Shown one piece after another: positions 33,005-41,377 of a stretch of 64,000 nt of DNA. Under the pieces are notes generated by a model that searched no databases, had not been told where the DNA came from, and saw nothing but the letters and a program-made list of their open reading frames with translations. Numbering within the stretch: position 1 is the stretch's first letter; each line of letters starts with the position of its first letter. Source of the stretch: CAXXOK01 sp963674895 (GTDB lineage Bacteria; Bacillota; Clostridia; Christensenellales; Aristaeellaceae); the NCBI GenBank assembly GCA_963674895.2, contig CAXXCY010000003.1, positions 1,488,001-1,552,000 of the forward strand, written 5' to 3'. The position numbers and the translations under genes were made by a program.

Positions 33005-34574
33005 CCGTTCGCTGTCCTTTCTTCCAGATGATGTGCCGCTGCCATCCGTCGTCCGTCTGCGGAAAATCGGAGCGGAAATGGACGCCTCTGGATTCCTTGC
33101 GCTCGAGCGCCGCTTTGCATGCGAGCCGTCCCGTCAGAGCCAGGTTTTTTGCTTCCTGCCTTCCGATTATTCCCTGGTCGGCGCCCGGCGATTCCAGTTC
33201 GGCCGCTATACCGTCCAGTTTCGACAGGGCTTGTGTCAGAGTCTGCGCATCGCGGATCGGTCCGACAGCATTGGACAAAATACTTCTGATTTCCGTCTTT
33301 ACATAGTCATAATCGGTTTGGGAGCCGTTTGTTATACTCTTGCAGCATCGCAGCGCGGCCTCAATGTTCTGTTGTTCAAGAGTCTCCGGCGGATGACAGG
33401 CAGCCGCCGCTTGCCCGGCCCTGCGTCCAAACACATAGGTTTCTGATCCCGCGTTTCCACCCAACCGGTTCGCGCCGTGCAATCCGCCGGTTACTTCGCC
33501 CGCGGCATACAAGCCCCGGATTCCCGTAAAGGCGCACTCGTCGATCGCAACCCCGCCCATCATCGAATGCGCTGCCGGCGCCACTTCTACACGCTGTTTG
33601 GTCAGATCGATCCCCGCTTTTAAAAACCGCTCGTAATAGAGCGTGTGGTTTTCCTTGATCTCCGCCTCATGCAAACCGGTCAGATCCAGCCACACGCCGC
33701 CGTGTTCCGTTCCCCGCCCCTGCGCGATCTCAATCGCGATCAGGCGGGCCAGTATATCTTTGGGCGCCGCGTCTTCACCGGCATAATGCTTCAAGACAAA
33801 GCGTTCCCCGGCATTGTTTGTAAGGATTCCTCCTTTTGCCAGCAACGTTGTGGAAATGCCCAGCGGTTTCGGCCAGACACAGCGGCAGGGCTCGTGCTGT
33901 ATAAATTCCAGATCCACAAGAGAAGCTCCGGCGCGGTACGCCATCGCAAAACCGTCTGCCGTCTGACACAGCGGATAGGTGCTGTTTTTCATCAGATGAC
34001 TTCCACCGCAGGCCAGAATCACTGCATCCGCCTCGATACATAACGGCGGTTGTTCCTGATGTGTGTGCATGGCAACGGCCCCGCGCACGCTTCCGTTTTG
34101 CAGGATCAATTCCATCGCCATCATTCCGTCTTCCACGGCAATATGATATATCCGCAAATATTCCCTGAGGATGTTCATTGATTGCCTGCCGGTAATATTT
34201 CTATCGTGCACAAGCCGCGGCACGCTGCAGCCCAGCGGCTGCAGCAAATGATAATCGTCCCCGGCACGGTCGAAAGTCTGCCCAAGCGCTTCCAGATGCG
34301 ATACGGTTTGCCTCGAATCCTCACTCAGCACCCGTACAAGCTTTTCGTTGCCCAGCTTCCAGCCGCCGATCCATGTATCCGCCGCAAAGCACTCCGGCGA
34401 ATCGTTTTGCCCAACCGGCGCATTGAAACCAAGCACGGCGTCCGACGCGCAGGCGCCCTTGGACAGCACAAGTACCCCGGCACCCGCCTGATGCGCGGCC
34501 CAGGCGGCTTCAAGCCCCGCAAGGCCGGCGCCGATGACCAGCACCCCCGTGCTTTTCCTGCTATACGCCGTCAT
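32991..34574 (-). CDS. FAD-dependent fumarate reductase/aspartate oxidase-like flavoprotein
   Basis: A 527-residue soluble flavoprotein. FAD binding is shown by VLVIGAGLAGLEAAWAAHQA near the N-terminus and by AAGEVTGGLHGANRLGGNAG later. The middle has VILACGGSHLMKNSTYPLCQ and AHSMMGGVAIDE, as in fumarate reductase and L-aspartate oxidase subunits. No signal peptide and no haem or Fe-S domain are seen. The ATG at 34574 overlaps the amidohydrolase stop (ATGA) and has GGGGAA upstream. It may reduce an enoate or oxidise a hydroxy/keto acid en route to the substrate of FdrA, since the two genes overlap. Confidence 0.8.
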   Translation of the reverse strand: MTAYSRKSTGVLVIGAGLAGLEAAWAAHQAGAGVLVLSKGACASDAVLGFNAPVGQNDSPECFAADTWIGGWKLGNEKLVRVLSEDSRQTVSHLEALGQTFDRAGDDYHLLQPLGCSVPRLVHDRNITGRQSMNILREYLRIYHIAVEDGMMAMELILQNGSVRGAVAMHTHQEQPPLCIEADAVILACGGSHLMKNSTYPLCQTADGFAMAYRAGASLVDLEFIQHEPCRCVWPKPLGISTTLLAKGGILTNNAGERFVLKHYAGEDAAPKDILARLIAIEIAQGRGTEHGGVWLDLTGLHEAEIKENHTLYYERFLKAGIDLTKQRVEVAPAAHSMMGGVAIDECAFTGIRGLYAAGEVTGGLHGANRLGGNAGSETYVFGRRAGQAAAACHPPETLEQQNIEAALRCCKSITNGSQTDYDYVKTEIRSILSNAVGPIRDAQTLTQALSKLDGIAAELESPGADQGIIGRQEAKNLALTGRLACKAALERKESRGVHFRSDFPQTDDGWQRHIIWKKGQRTDDYS

Positions 34575-35473
34575 AGAATATTCCCCGTGCCTTCCGCTCC
34601 GAACCGGATCAAGCGAAGCGCGTTCTCCCTGCATATCTTCCGGTAATTCTCCATGGTCAACCGTCCGGTTTTCACGCTTGAATCCAGGAAATCGCAGACT
34701 TTTTGATAAATATCGTAGGTTTCCAGATTGCGCGGATCATGGAAATCCGTTCCGTACATAATGCGGTCGGCAAACTTTGCAAAGAAATCATACGTGAAGT
34801 CGGGATTCTGCAATATCGCGTTGCCGCCGGAAATGGAGGAAAACTCCGCCCAAAGGTTTTCGCAGGATGCCATCAGACGAAACACCGCCCCCGGATTCCC
34901 CCGCGCGTCGTTTTGGAACGAGGCCCAGAAAATCGGAGAATGCCCGATGACGATGAGCTTTGGAAACGTTTTTAGTACGATTTCCAGTCTTGGAAAACCC
35001 ACGTCATCCACCACGCCGTAATCGTTCCCCATGCTGCCGAAATGCAGCAGCACCGGCATATGCATCCTCTCGCAATGGCTGAACAGATTCATCATACGCG
35101 GGTCGTCCAGATACAGATTGGCGGTAATCTCTCCGACGCCTGCCGCGCCTTGGCTGCGATAATAGGAAAGGTAATAGCTGAAATCCGTATCAGGCCCGTT
35201 GCTTCCCTGCCGCGGATCGATGTTGCAATACCAGGCGATAAACACATCCGGATACGCCTGGAACAGCTGCGCCGCCTCGCGCTGCGACATCCGGTCGTAG
35301 GTCCCTTCCGGCGCGGAACCGGGCGGCATCAATACCGCCTTGTCCACGCCGACCCGGTCATACATGCTCCGCAGCTCGTCCGGCAGCGGGTAATTGCTGC
35401 CGCTGGGTTTTGGCAGGTCGCGCTTGGGAACAGCATGCACATGGATATCTATCTTACCTGCGTTGTGAAGCAT
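34571..35473 (-). CDS. Amidohydrolase-family TIM-barrel hydrolase (possible sugar lactonase)
   Basis: A 300-residue metal-dependent hydrolase of the amidohydrolase-2 type. Metal ligands appear as KIDIHVHAVPKR near the N-terminus, LLHFGSMGNDYG, IGHSPIFWASF and the Asp in MYGTDFHDPRN. Relatives include decarboxylases and sugar-acid lactonases of the L-fucose, L-rhamnose and galactarate routes. Among aldose dehydrogenases and aldonate dehydratases, a lactonase linking the two steps is the attractive reading, but a decarboxylase cannot be excluded. Confidence 0.75.
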   Translation of the reverse strand: MLHNAGKIDIHVHAVPKRDLPKPSGSNYPLPDELRSMYDRVGVDKAVLMPPGSAPEGTYDRMSQREAAQLFQAYPDVFIAWYCNIDPRQGSNGPDTDFSYYLSYYRSQGAAGVGEITANLYLDDPRMMNLFSHCERMHMPVLLHFGSMGNDYGVVDDVGFPRLEIVLKTFPKLIVIGHSPIFWASFQNDARGNPGAVFRLMASCENLWAEFSSISGGNAILQNPDFTYDFFAKFADRIMYGTDFHDPRNLETYDIYQKVCDFLDSSVKTGRLTMENYRKICRENALRLIRFGAEGTGNIL

Positions 35474-35515
35474 TCGGTGTCACCTTTCCGATAGTCAGCT
35501 TTAACCAGTTGGGCC

Positions 35516-37231
35516 TCAGCATTGAATCAACGATCGTTTCCCGTCTGCGTGCACAATCTCCGCCTGTTTGGTCTGATAATCGACAGTAATCTGCGTTCCG
35601 TTGCTGTATGTGACACGGACCTGGTCGTCAGAGAGTTTTTCATGCTTGTCCATAAACGCATAGCGCACATCCTTGAGTTCGTTGTAATCGTCATACATCA
35701 CACGAATTTTTTTCACGCTGTCATTGAGCTGTTCGTCCGTTTCGCACACAAAATCTTCCTTGCCCATCCAGTTATGGCCTTTGGCGAAATTGGCGTAGTA
35801 TACGACCAGCGGACGCCCGCCGTATTCGAAAAACTTCAGGCGGTTATCGGATGCTTTTGCGCCGTAGTTCAGCGTATCCGTACTGGGGTTATACAGAATA
35901 GAGCCATGGTATACCAATTGGAAGAACGGGATCGGCTCGTCGAAGATATCCTGCTTTTGCTTGTCCAGATCATGGTAAATCGTATACAGGCAGTAATCCA
36001 AATCTTCCGCCGCAAAATCATAGGAGCCTTCCGAAGCAAATCCGCCGATCTGCTTGCGGCACAGCTCCATGGTTTTCTTGTACCACTGAGCCGTTTCCCT
36101 GCGGTTGACCGGATGGTTTGCGTCGTAGCATTTCAGCAACGGAAGAATCGACATGACGTCAATATAATGCAGCCCGGAGAATCCCAGTTCCCGCAAGGCG
36201 GGCAGATCGGACGTGTCAAAACGTTCATATTGGCGGCGCGGGCATATTTTATGCGGCCGTCCGCCGCCCCAGCAATAAGGCCGTTTGTGCAGGGAGCCGT
36301 CTTTGTTTTTCAAAAGGTATTCCGTATCCCAGCAATCGGCAATGGTATAGGCGGCAGTGCTGCTTGTATGGCAAACGATCAGATAACGGTTTTCTTTTGC
36401 GGTGCGAATGAGCTTTTCCATTTCTTCCCCGCCGCCAAGGCGCGGATCGGGCGGGAAGATCTGCGGAAACCGTCCGTCATGCCCGCCGTAATTCCAGCCT
36501 ACCAGGCAAAATTCGCCGCCCTCCAGCCCTTCTTCGTGAAACGCTTTGACGATATCGCCGGCACGCTGAAAACTGCAGGCAACGTGCAGGTCCGGTTCGT
36601 TTGCCTCCGTTTGATATTCAATGGGCGACGGCACGGGTTTCCATGCCTGGCGGATGCGAATTTCCGGCCCGTCTGCCGCCTGCTTGAGAACGGGATTGTC
36701 TTTGATCCTGTCTTTTAGCGGCTTCATGCCGCAGCGTTCAAACTTGAATTGCCGGTATCTAGCGGCCATATTGGAATAGGTGCCATCCTGCAGAGTACAG
36801 TACAAAACGCTGATATCTTCGTCCGGCAAATCGCCGTCCAGTTTATATCGGGGGTAGGCGTAGTATTTGCCGTTTTTAACGCCGACAACCGCATTAAAGT
36901 CAAAGCGCAGGCCATCGGCAATCGCCAGGATGCCCTCATCCCCCTTATAGAACCCGATGCAACCCATATGGGTAAGCTCAGGTGTATATTCCATATCCGG
37001 CCGCTGTGAAAACCGTGTAATCCGCGTGCCTTCGCCTACGGTCCCGGGTATGACATAATATCCGGGATCGCCGGTTCTGGCGCAAAAATACTCCGGCATA
37101 AAGTCCACGTAGTCTACTTCGCTTCCAATCACATCCCGTGAAAGCGATGCGACAACCTCCGCGCCATGCTGGCGCAGTTGGACGGGAACCCGCTTTGATT
37201 TTCCATTCGAATAAACCAATGTTGCATACAT
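35516..37231 (-). CDS. Putative glycoside hydrolase (DUF5696/GH101-like)
   Basis: A 571-residue cytoplasmic protein without signal peptide. The sequence reads like a (beta/alpha)8 glycosidase with beta-rich flanks: LVGWNYGGHDGRFPQIFPPD, LRELGFSGLHYIDVMS and GGFASEGSYDFAAEDLDYC carry acidic residues at strand ends, and the C-terminus (VTYSNGTQITVDYQ) is a typical small beta-domain. I relate it to DUF5696 and distantly to GH101, but the family call is uncertain. The ATG at 37231 has AGGAAAGGACG upstream. It follows the ABC binding-protein gene, so it should cleave the imported glycan. Confidence 0.55.
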   Translation of the reverse strand: MYATLVYSNGKSKRVPVQLRQHGAEVVASLSRDVIGSEVDYVDFMPEYFCARTGDPGYYVIPGTVGEGTRITRFSQRPDMEYTPELTHMGCIGFYKGDEGILAIADGLRFDFNAVVGVKNGKYYAYPRYKLDGDLPDEDISVLYCTLQDGTYSNMAARYRQFKFERCGMKPLKDRIKDNPVLKQAADGPEIRIRQAWKPVPSPIEYQTEANEPDLHVACSFQRAGDIVKAFHEEGLEGGEFCLVGWNYGGHDGRFPQIFPPDPRLGGGEEMEKLIRTAKENRYLIVCHTSSTAAYTIADCWDTEYLLKNKDGSLHKRPYCWGGGRPHKICPRRQYERFDTSDLPALRELGFSGLHYIDVMSILPLLKCYDANHPVNRRETAQWYKKTMELCRKQIGGFASEGSYDFAAEDLDYCLYTIYHDLDKQKQDIFDEPIPFFQLVYHGSILYNPSTDTLNYGAKASDNRLKFFEYGGRPLVVYYANFAKGHNWMGKEDFVCETDEQLNDSVKKIRVMYDDYNELKDVRYAFMDKHEKLSDDQVRVTYSNGTQITVDYQTKQAEIVHADGKRSLIQC

Positions 37232-37362
37232 GCTTAAGGTCGTCCTTTCCTGTTTTTATGCCGGAACAACCGAATAAGGAGGCACCGAACCAATTTACTT
37301 TCATACCTCCTCATATTTCATCGTATTGTTGCTTTCCTCTTCCACATGCAAAGGGCAGGAAA

Positions 37363-37394
37363 GGGGAGAGCCATCCCAACAGACGGCTCTCCCC
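37363..37394 (-). terminator. Hairpin after the ABC binding-protein gene
   Basis: A perfect 10-bp GC-rich stem (GGGGAGAGCC / GGCTCTCCCC) with a 12-nt loop starts nine nt past the stop codon. Read on the minus strand only TTTCC follows, so it is likely a partial terminator or mRNA stabiliser that raises binding-protein yield over the downstream enzymes. Confidence 0.6.
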
Positions 37395-37402
37395 GGGATA
37401 CA

Positions 37403-39046
37403 TCAGGTGCCGTAGTAGTACGCGGTCAGTACATCCAGATAATGCGTAAGGTTCATCCGTCCCAGTTCATCCACGAACGCGTTCCAGTCATCATCACTTT
37501 TGATATCCTTGACACCAATGATGAATTCAGTCGTGCTCTGAATGATGTAGTTCTTAAACAGCGTATCCAGTTCCGCCTTCTCGGTAATCAGATCCGAATC
37601 CGTGCACCAGACAGTGCTTGGCGTAGAACGCGGGAAGATATAGCCGCTCATGAAGGTATCGCGGTTATACAGCGTCGCCAGCGTCGTATCTTTGAAGGTT
37701 TCCGAAACCGCTTTTGCAGTAATTGCCTTCATATCCTTCAGGTAACCGATACCCCAGCCGGTGGGATAGTAGATGTTTTGTGTGGATCCCCACTGGACAA
37801 GCGACTTTACAGACTTCGGATCACCCGCGTACGAAACTTCGTCAACCCAATCCCAATGTACGCCTTCCTGGCCTTGGTACAGGGTCCAGAGACTGCCTTC
37901 ATCGCTCCAGTACCAGTCCAGCCAGCGGATAGCAAGCACCGGATCTTCACAGGCGGTGGTAATGGTACCGCGAAGGATGATTCGGGTGTCTTCCGCGGAA
38001 GGTACGCCCTTGTATCCATTGGGACCTTCCAGCGGCTCCAGGCACTCATAATCTTCCCAGCCTGCAAACGTGGGATCACCTGTATACGTGAGCAGCCGGA
38101 ATGCGGACGGAGCGGCAGCCGATCCGACGACGACCTGGTCTTTGGGCACAGTCGTGGTCGAGCGGTAGGTATTCAGGTCCTGAACATAGGTCTCTTCTCC
38201 CAGCAGGCCTTCTGCATAAAGGTTGTGTATATACTGCAGTCCTTGCCTGAACTCATCGGTCGTTACCGTAGTTTCAACGGTGTTATCCTCCGTGCCGTAC
38301 ACAAAGGGCGTGGGTTGTCCGTTGCACATCGTAAATGCGTTCATCAGGAACAGCATGGGATCGGATCCTTGATCCCAGTACTGATAGTTACCGGACAGCG
38401 GCACTTCGTCCGTTGTATCGCCGTTCCCATTCATATCATGGTCACGGAAATAAATCAGCATTTCTTCATACTCTGCAGTCGTGGTCGGCTTGGGGTTGCC
38501 GGTGGCTTCCATATATTCCTGCAGCCACGGTTTGTATACCCACAGCTTCAGCATTACGCCATATTCCACGTTTGCCAGGATTGTATACAGAGAATAGATA
38601 TTTCCGTCGGGAGCTGTGATTTGCTCTCTGATTTCCGGATGCTCGTCCAGATACTGTTTGATATAAACCGTGTGATTGTCAATCAGATCATTGAGCGGGA
38701 TGATCACGCCGTCGCTTGCGAGCGTCAGCAATTCCCCGGCACTGGATGTTTCGTAGCTGTACACATAGATATCGGGATAATCGCCGCTGGCCAGCGACAG
38801 GTTATAGTTCTGGTTGAGTTCTGTCGGGTTGGACAGCTGCCAGTTGATATGGACGTTGGTTTTGTCTTCATACCACGTGGTGAGCAGGTTGGTATGATAG
38901 TCCTCAACATCCTGCCGGGCGCCCATAAACACGCTGAGTTCAGCAGTCTCGTCAACGATGGGATACTCGCCGGGTGCGGAAATCTCTGCACTTGCGCTTG
39001 CCGCAAGCATCAGCAGAGCCAAAGTAAGAGACAAAAACTTTTTCAT
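37403..39046 (-). CDS. Extracellular sugar-binding protein of an LplA/YtcQ-type ABC importer
   Basis: A 547-residue solute-binding protein. The signal peptide is MKKFLSLTLALLMLAASASA with cleavage near residue 20; no lipobox Cys follows, unlike most monoderm binding proteins. The mature part is long, as in family 1 proteins paired with LplB/YtcP permeases. A strong AAGGAGGAAGG precedes the ATG at 39046. Its genes are followed by glycosidases, so the ligand is probably an oligosaccharide. No ATPase is encoded here; these systems commonly borrow a shared MsmX-type ATPase. Confidence 0.88.
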   Translation of the reverse strand: MKKFLSLTLALLMLAASASAEISAPGEYPIVDETAELSVFMGARQDVEDYHTNLLTTWYEDKTNVHINWQLSNPTELNQNYNLSLASGDYPDIYVYSYETSSAGELLTLASDGVIIPLNDLIDNHTVYIKQYLDEHPEIREQITAPDGNIYSLYTILANVEYGVMLKLWVYKPWLQEYMEATGNPKPTTTAEYEEMLIYFRDHDMNGNGDTTDEVPLSGNYQYWDQGSDPMLFLMNAFTMCNGQPTPFVYGTEDNTVETTVTTDEFRQGLQYIHNLYAEGLLGEETYVQDLNTYRSTTTVPKDQVVVGSAAAPSAFRLLTYTGDPTFAGWEDYECLEPLEGPNGYKGVPSAEDTRIILRGTITTACEDPVLAIRWLDWYWSDEGSLWTLYQGQEGVHWDWVDEVSYAGDPKSVKSLVQWGSTQNIYYPTGWGIGYLKDMKAITAKAVSETFKDTTLATLYNRDTFMSGYIFPRSTPSTVWCTDSDLITEKAELDTLFKNYIIQSTTEFIIGVKDIKSDDDWNAFVDELGRMNLTHYLDVLTAYYYGT

Positions 39047-39130
39047 GAATCCTTCCTCCTTTGTAATATTGTATACGGTAATCCGTTGGGGAAATATCCT
39101 CCTTTCCTGTTTCTTTAACGTGCATAGAGA

Positions 39131-40036
39131 TCAGCCCTTCACGGCACCGATCATAACGCCTTTCACAAAGTACTTCTGTACAAACGGGTAAAGCATCATC
39201 ATGGGTAGTGACGCCACAACAATCAAGGAATATTTCATAATCTCCGCACGCCTTTCGATAAGGGCCATATTCTCGCTGTTCATCGATGATTCCAATGTCT
39301 GGTACATACTGATGAAGAAAATTTCACGCAGAATATTGGGCAGCGGCAGTTTATCCGTCGAGCTGATGTAGATCATCACCCAGAAATATGAGTTCCACTG
39401 CGCTACAGCGTAATACAATGCAATGACCGCCAATATCGGGCCGGACAGCGGCAACACAATTTCCAAAAGGAAGCGCCATGTGCCGCATCCGTCTATCTGG
39501 GATGCTTCCAGCATCTCCGTCGGTATCTGCGTCTGGAAATATGTTCGCATAACGATCATGTTAAAAACCGATAATGACACGGGCAGTATCACTGCCCACA
39601 TGGAGTCCAGCAAACCCAAGTCTCTTACCAGCAGAAAAGTCGGCACCAAACCCCCATTAAAATACATTGTGAATATGCAAATCGCCATAAATACATTGCG
39701 CCCGAACAAATCGCTACGCGAAAGTGGATATGCAGCCAGAACCGTGACGACCATGGAAATTGATGTTCCGGCAATCAGATAAATGAACGAATTGCGGTAG
39801 CCTGTCCAAACACTTTTATAATCGAAGATAGCGCGGTATCCTTCCAGCGTCCATTTCGTGGGAATCAGCGATAACCCCCCGATGATTTCTCCGCCGCTCA
39901 ATGAAGACGTAACAACATACAACAAAGGATAGAGGATCACAATGAGGATTATCCCCAGCGCCACCATATTCACCGACAGAAATACGCGGTCACCCATGCT
40001 GTACCGAATGAGTACGCCGCCTTTTTTCTTAAGCAC
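39131..40036 (-). CDS. Carbohydrate ABC permease (YtcP/MalG type)
   Basis: A 301-residue permease with six membrane segments and the EAA loop EMLEASQIDGCGTWRFLLEI. The N-terminal VVTSSLSGGEIIGG and the C-terminal QKYFVKGVMIGAVKG are typical of YtcP proteins. The start is GTG at 40036 with AAGGAGG nine nt upstream. It stands 14 nt after the LplB-type permease and forms the heteromeric channel with it. Confidence 0.92.
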   Translation of the reverse strand: MLKKKGGVLIRYSMGDRVFLSVNMVALGIILIVILYPLLYVVTSSLSGGEIIGGLSLIPTKWTLEGYRAIFDYKSVWTGYRNSFIYLIAGTSISMVVTVLAAYPLSRSDLFGRNVFMAICIFTMYFNGGLVPTFLLVRDLGLLDSMWAVILPVSLSVFNMIVMRTYFQTQIPTEMLEASQIDGCGTWRFLLEIVLPLSGPILAVIALYYAVAQWNSYFWVMIYISSTDKLPLPNILREIFFISMYQTLESSMNSENMALIERRAEIMKYSLIVVASLPMMMLYPFVQKYFVKGVMIGAVKG

Positions 40037-40049
40037 AACTTCTGCCTCC

Positions 40050-41000
40050 TTACCAAACCGACGTTCCGCTAAGCTTTTTGACGGTTTTATTCACGGTAAA
40101 CAACAGAACCATATTCACAACCGCAGAGAATAAACTGATGGCTGCCGAATACGAGTACTGCGGTTTTTCCGCCGCTATGCCCACCTGATACGCATAGGTG
40201 CTGATCACCTGTGAAACTGATAAATTCAAGTTGTTTTGCAGAAGCAATGTTTTTTCATATCCGAGCGTCAGAAGCATACCGCAACGCAGGATGATGAGAA
40301 TACTGAACGTCGGCAGAACGCCGGGAATATCGATATGCCATATCCGCTTCATTACAGTGGCGCCGTCCACGATCGCGGCTTCGTGCAGTTCCGGTGATAT
40401 ACCCGCCAGCGCGGCAATATAAATAATGGAACTGTACCCCAACTGCTGCCATATATCAGACCATACATATATATGGTAAAAATACTCCGATCTGGCCATG
40501 TAGTTGACGGCCTCAACACCGAACAGTCCAAGCAAACTGTTGATCATTCCCGTCTTGGCATTGAGAAACTGTACAACCATCGTACACATAACGACAGTGG
40601 AAATAAAATGCGGCGCATAGCTGACCATCTGCACCGTTTTTCTGTATCGTCCGGATAATGCGTAGTTCAGCATTAAAGCAAAGATCAAAGAAAGCGGGAA
40701 AGAAATTAAATTGTAGAAGTTGATAATAAATGTGTTTCGCAGAATACTCCAAAAATTATAGTAATTGAAGAACTTGCTGAGGTACTTCAAACCCACCCAG
40801 GGACTTCCCCAGATACCCAGTACAGGCCTGTAATCCCGAAAGGCAATCTGAATACCGTACATGGGCATATACTTGAAAATAAACAGAATTGCCATCGGAA
40901 TGATCAGCATGATCAGCAGCGGAATACTTTTTTTAAATTTCTGTTTTCGCTGCTGATGTGCCGTCAGTCTGCCGCCAGAAGGTAAACCGGATTTGAACAT
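40050..41000 (-). CDS. Carbohydrate ABC permease (LplB/YteP type)
   Basis: A 316-residue permease with six membrane segments. FKYMPMYGIQIAFRDYRP near residue 45 and the EAA loop ELHEAAIVDGATVMKRIWHI are family signatures, and the C-terminus TVKKLSGTSVW is characteristic. The ATG at 41000 follows TTGAGGTGAATTG. It is the first gene of the catabolic operon and divergent from the AraC-type regulator. Confidence 0.92.
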   Translation of the reverse strand: MFKSGLPSGGRLTAHQQRKQKFKKSIPLLIMLIIPMAILFIFKYMPMYGIQIAFRDYRPVLGIWGSPWVGLKYLSKFFNYYNFWSILRNTFIINFYNLISFPLSLIFALMLNYALSGRYRKTVQMVSYAPHFISTVVMCTMVVQFLNAKTGMINSLLGLFGVEAVNYMARSEYFYHIYVWSDIWQQLGYSSIIYIAALAGISPELHEAAIVDGATVMKRIWHIDIPGVLPTFSILIILRCGMLLTLGYEKTLLLQNNLNLSVSQVISTYAYQVGIAAEKPQYSYSAAISLFSAVVNMVLLFTVNKTVKKLSGTSVW

Positions 41001-41377
41001 CAATTCAATTCACCTCAAACTATGTGTTGCTTTCTGCACTCAGTATATTCTTGTCTAATCTGGTAAAACAACACGCTATTTCTGACACACCACACGCGCA
41101 GGGCAAAAAAACCCGAAAACAGACAGGACGATTTCTGATTTCACGGACAGATTCTGCCTTCATCGCTTTTGCTGGAGGAATTCAACGCATTCTGCATGGA
41201 ATATAGTATAATGATTGGTGCAGCATAGTTAAATAATTACGGCAGGCATTGAACGGAACATCGCCTGATGACGGTTGAAATAACCTGCAATCTCACACGA
41301 CGCATGGACCAGAAAAGCAAGGCTCTGATCTCTCCGCTTTTTCTGCACGCCTATATCCTGTGTAAAGGAGAAATCGA
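41001..41377. promoter_or_regulatory. Divergent promoter region between the ABC operon and the AraC-type regulator
   Basis: On the plus strand a perfect TATAAT lies at 41207-41212 without a good -35 box, leaving a 5' leader of about 160 nt before the regulator. On the minus strand TATACT near 41043 with TTGTTT 18 nt upstream could serve the importer operon. Absence of a clear -35 box for the regulator is compatible with activator dependence. No known riboswitch was recognised in the leader. Confidence 0.45.

Noticed and set aside
37346..39118. 590-codon plus-strand frame opposite the ABC binding protein
   Set aside because: The minus strand carries a full solute-binding protein with signal peptide and strong SD; the mirror frame has no such support.
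41213..41377. Riboswitch in the long leader of the AraC-type regulator
   Set aside because: No pattern of a known riboswitch class and no terminator or sequestered SD hairpin was seen.
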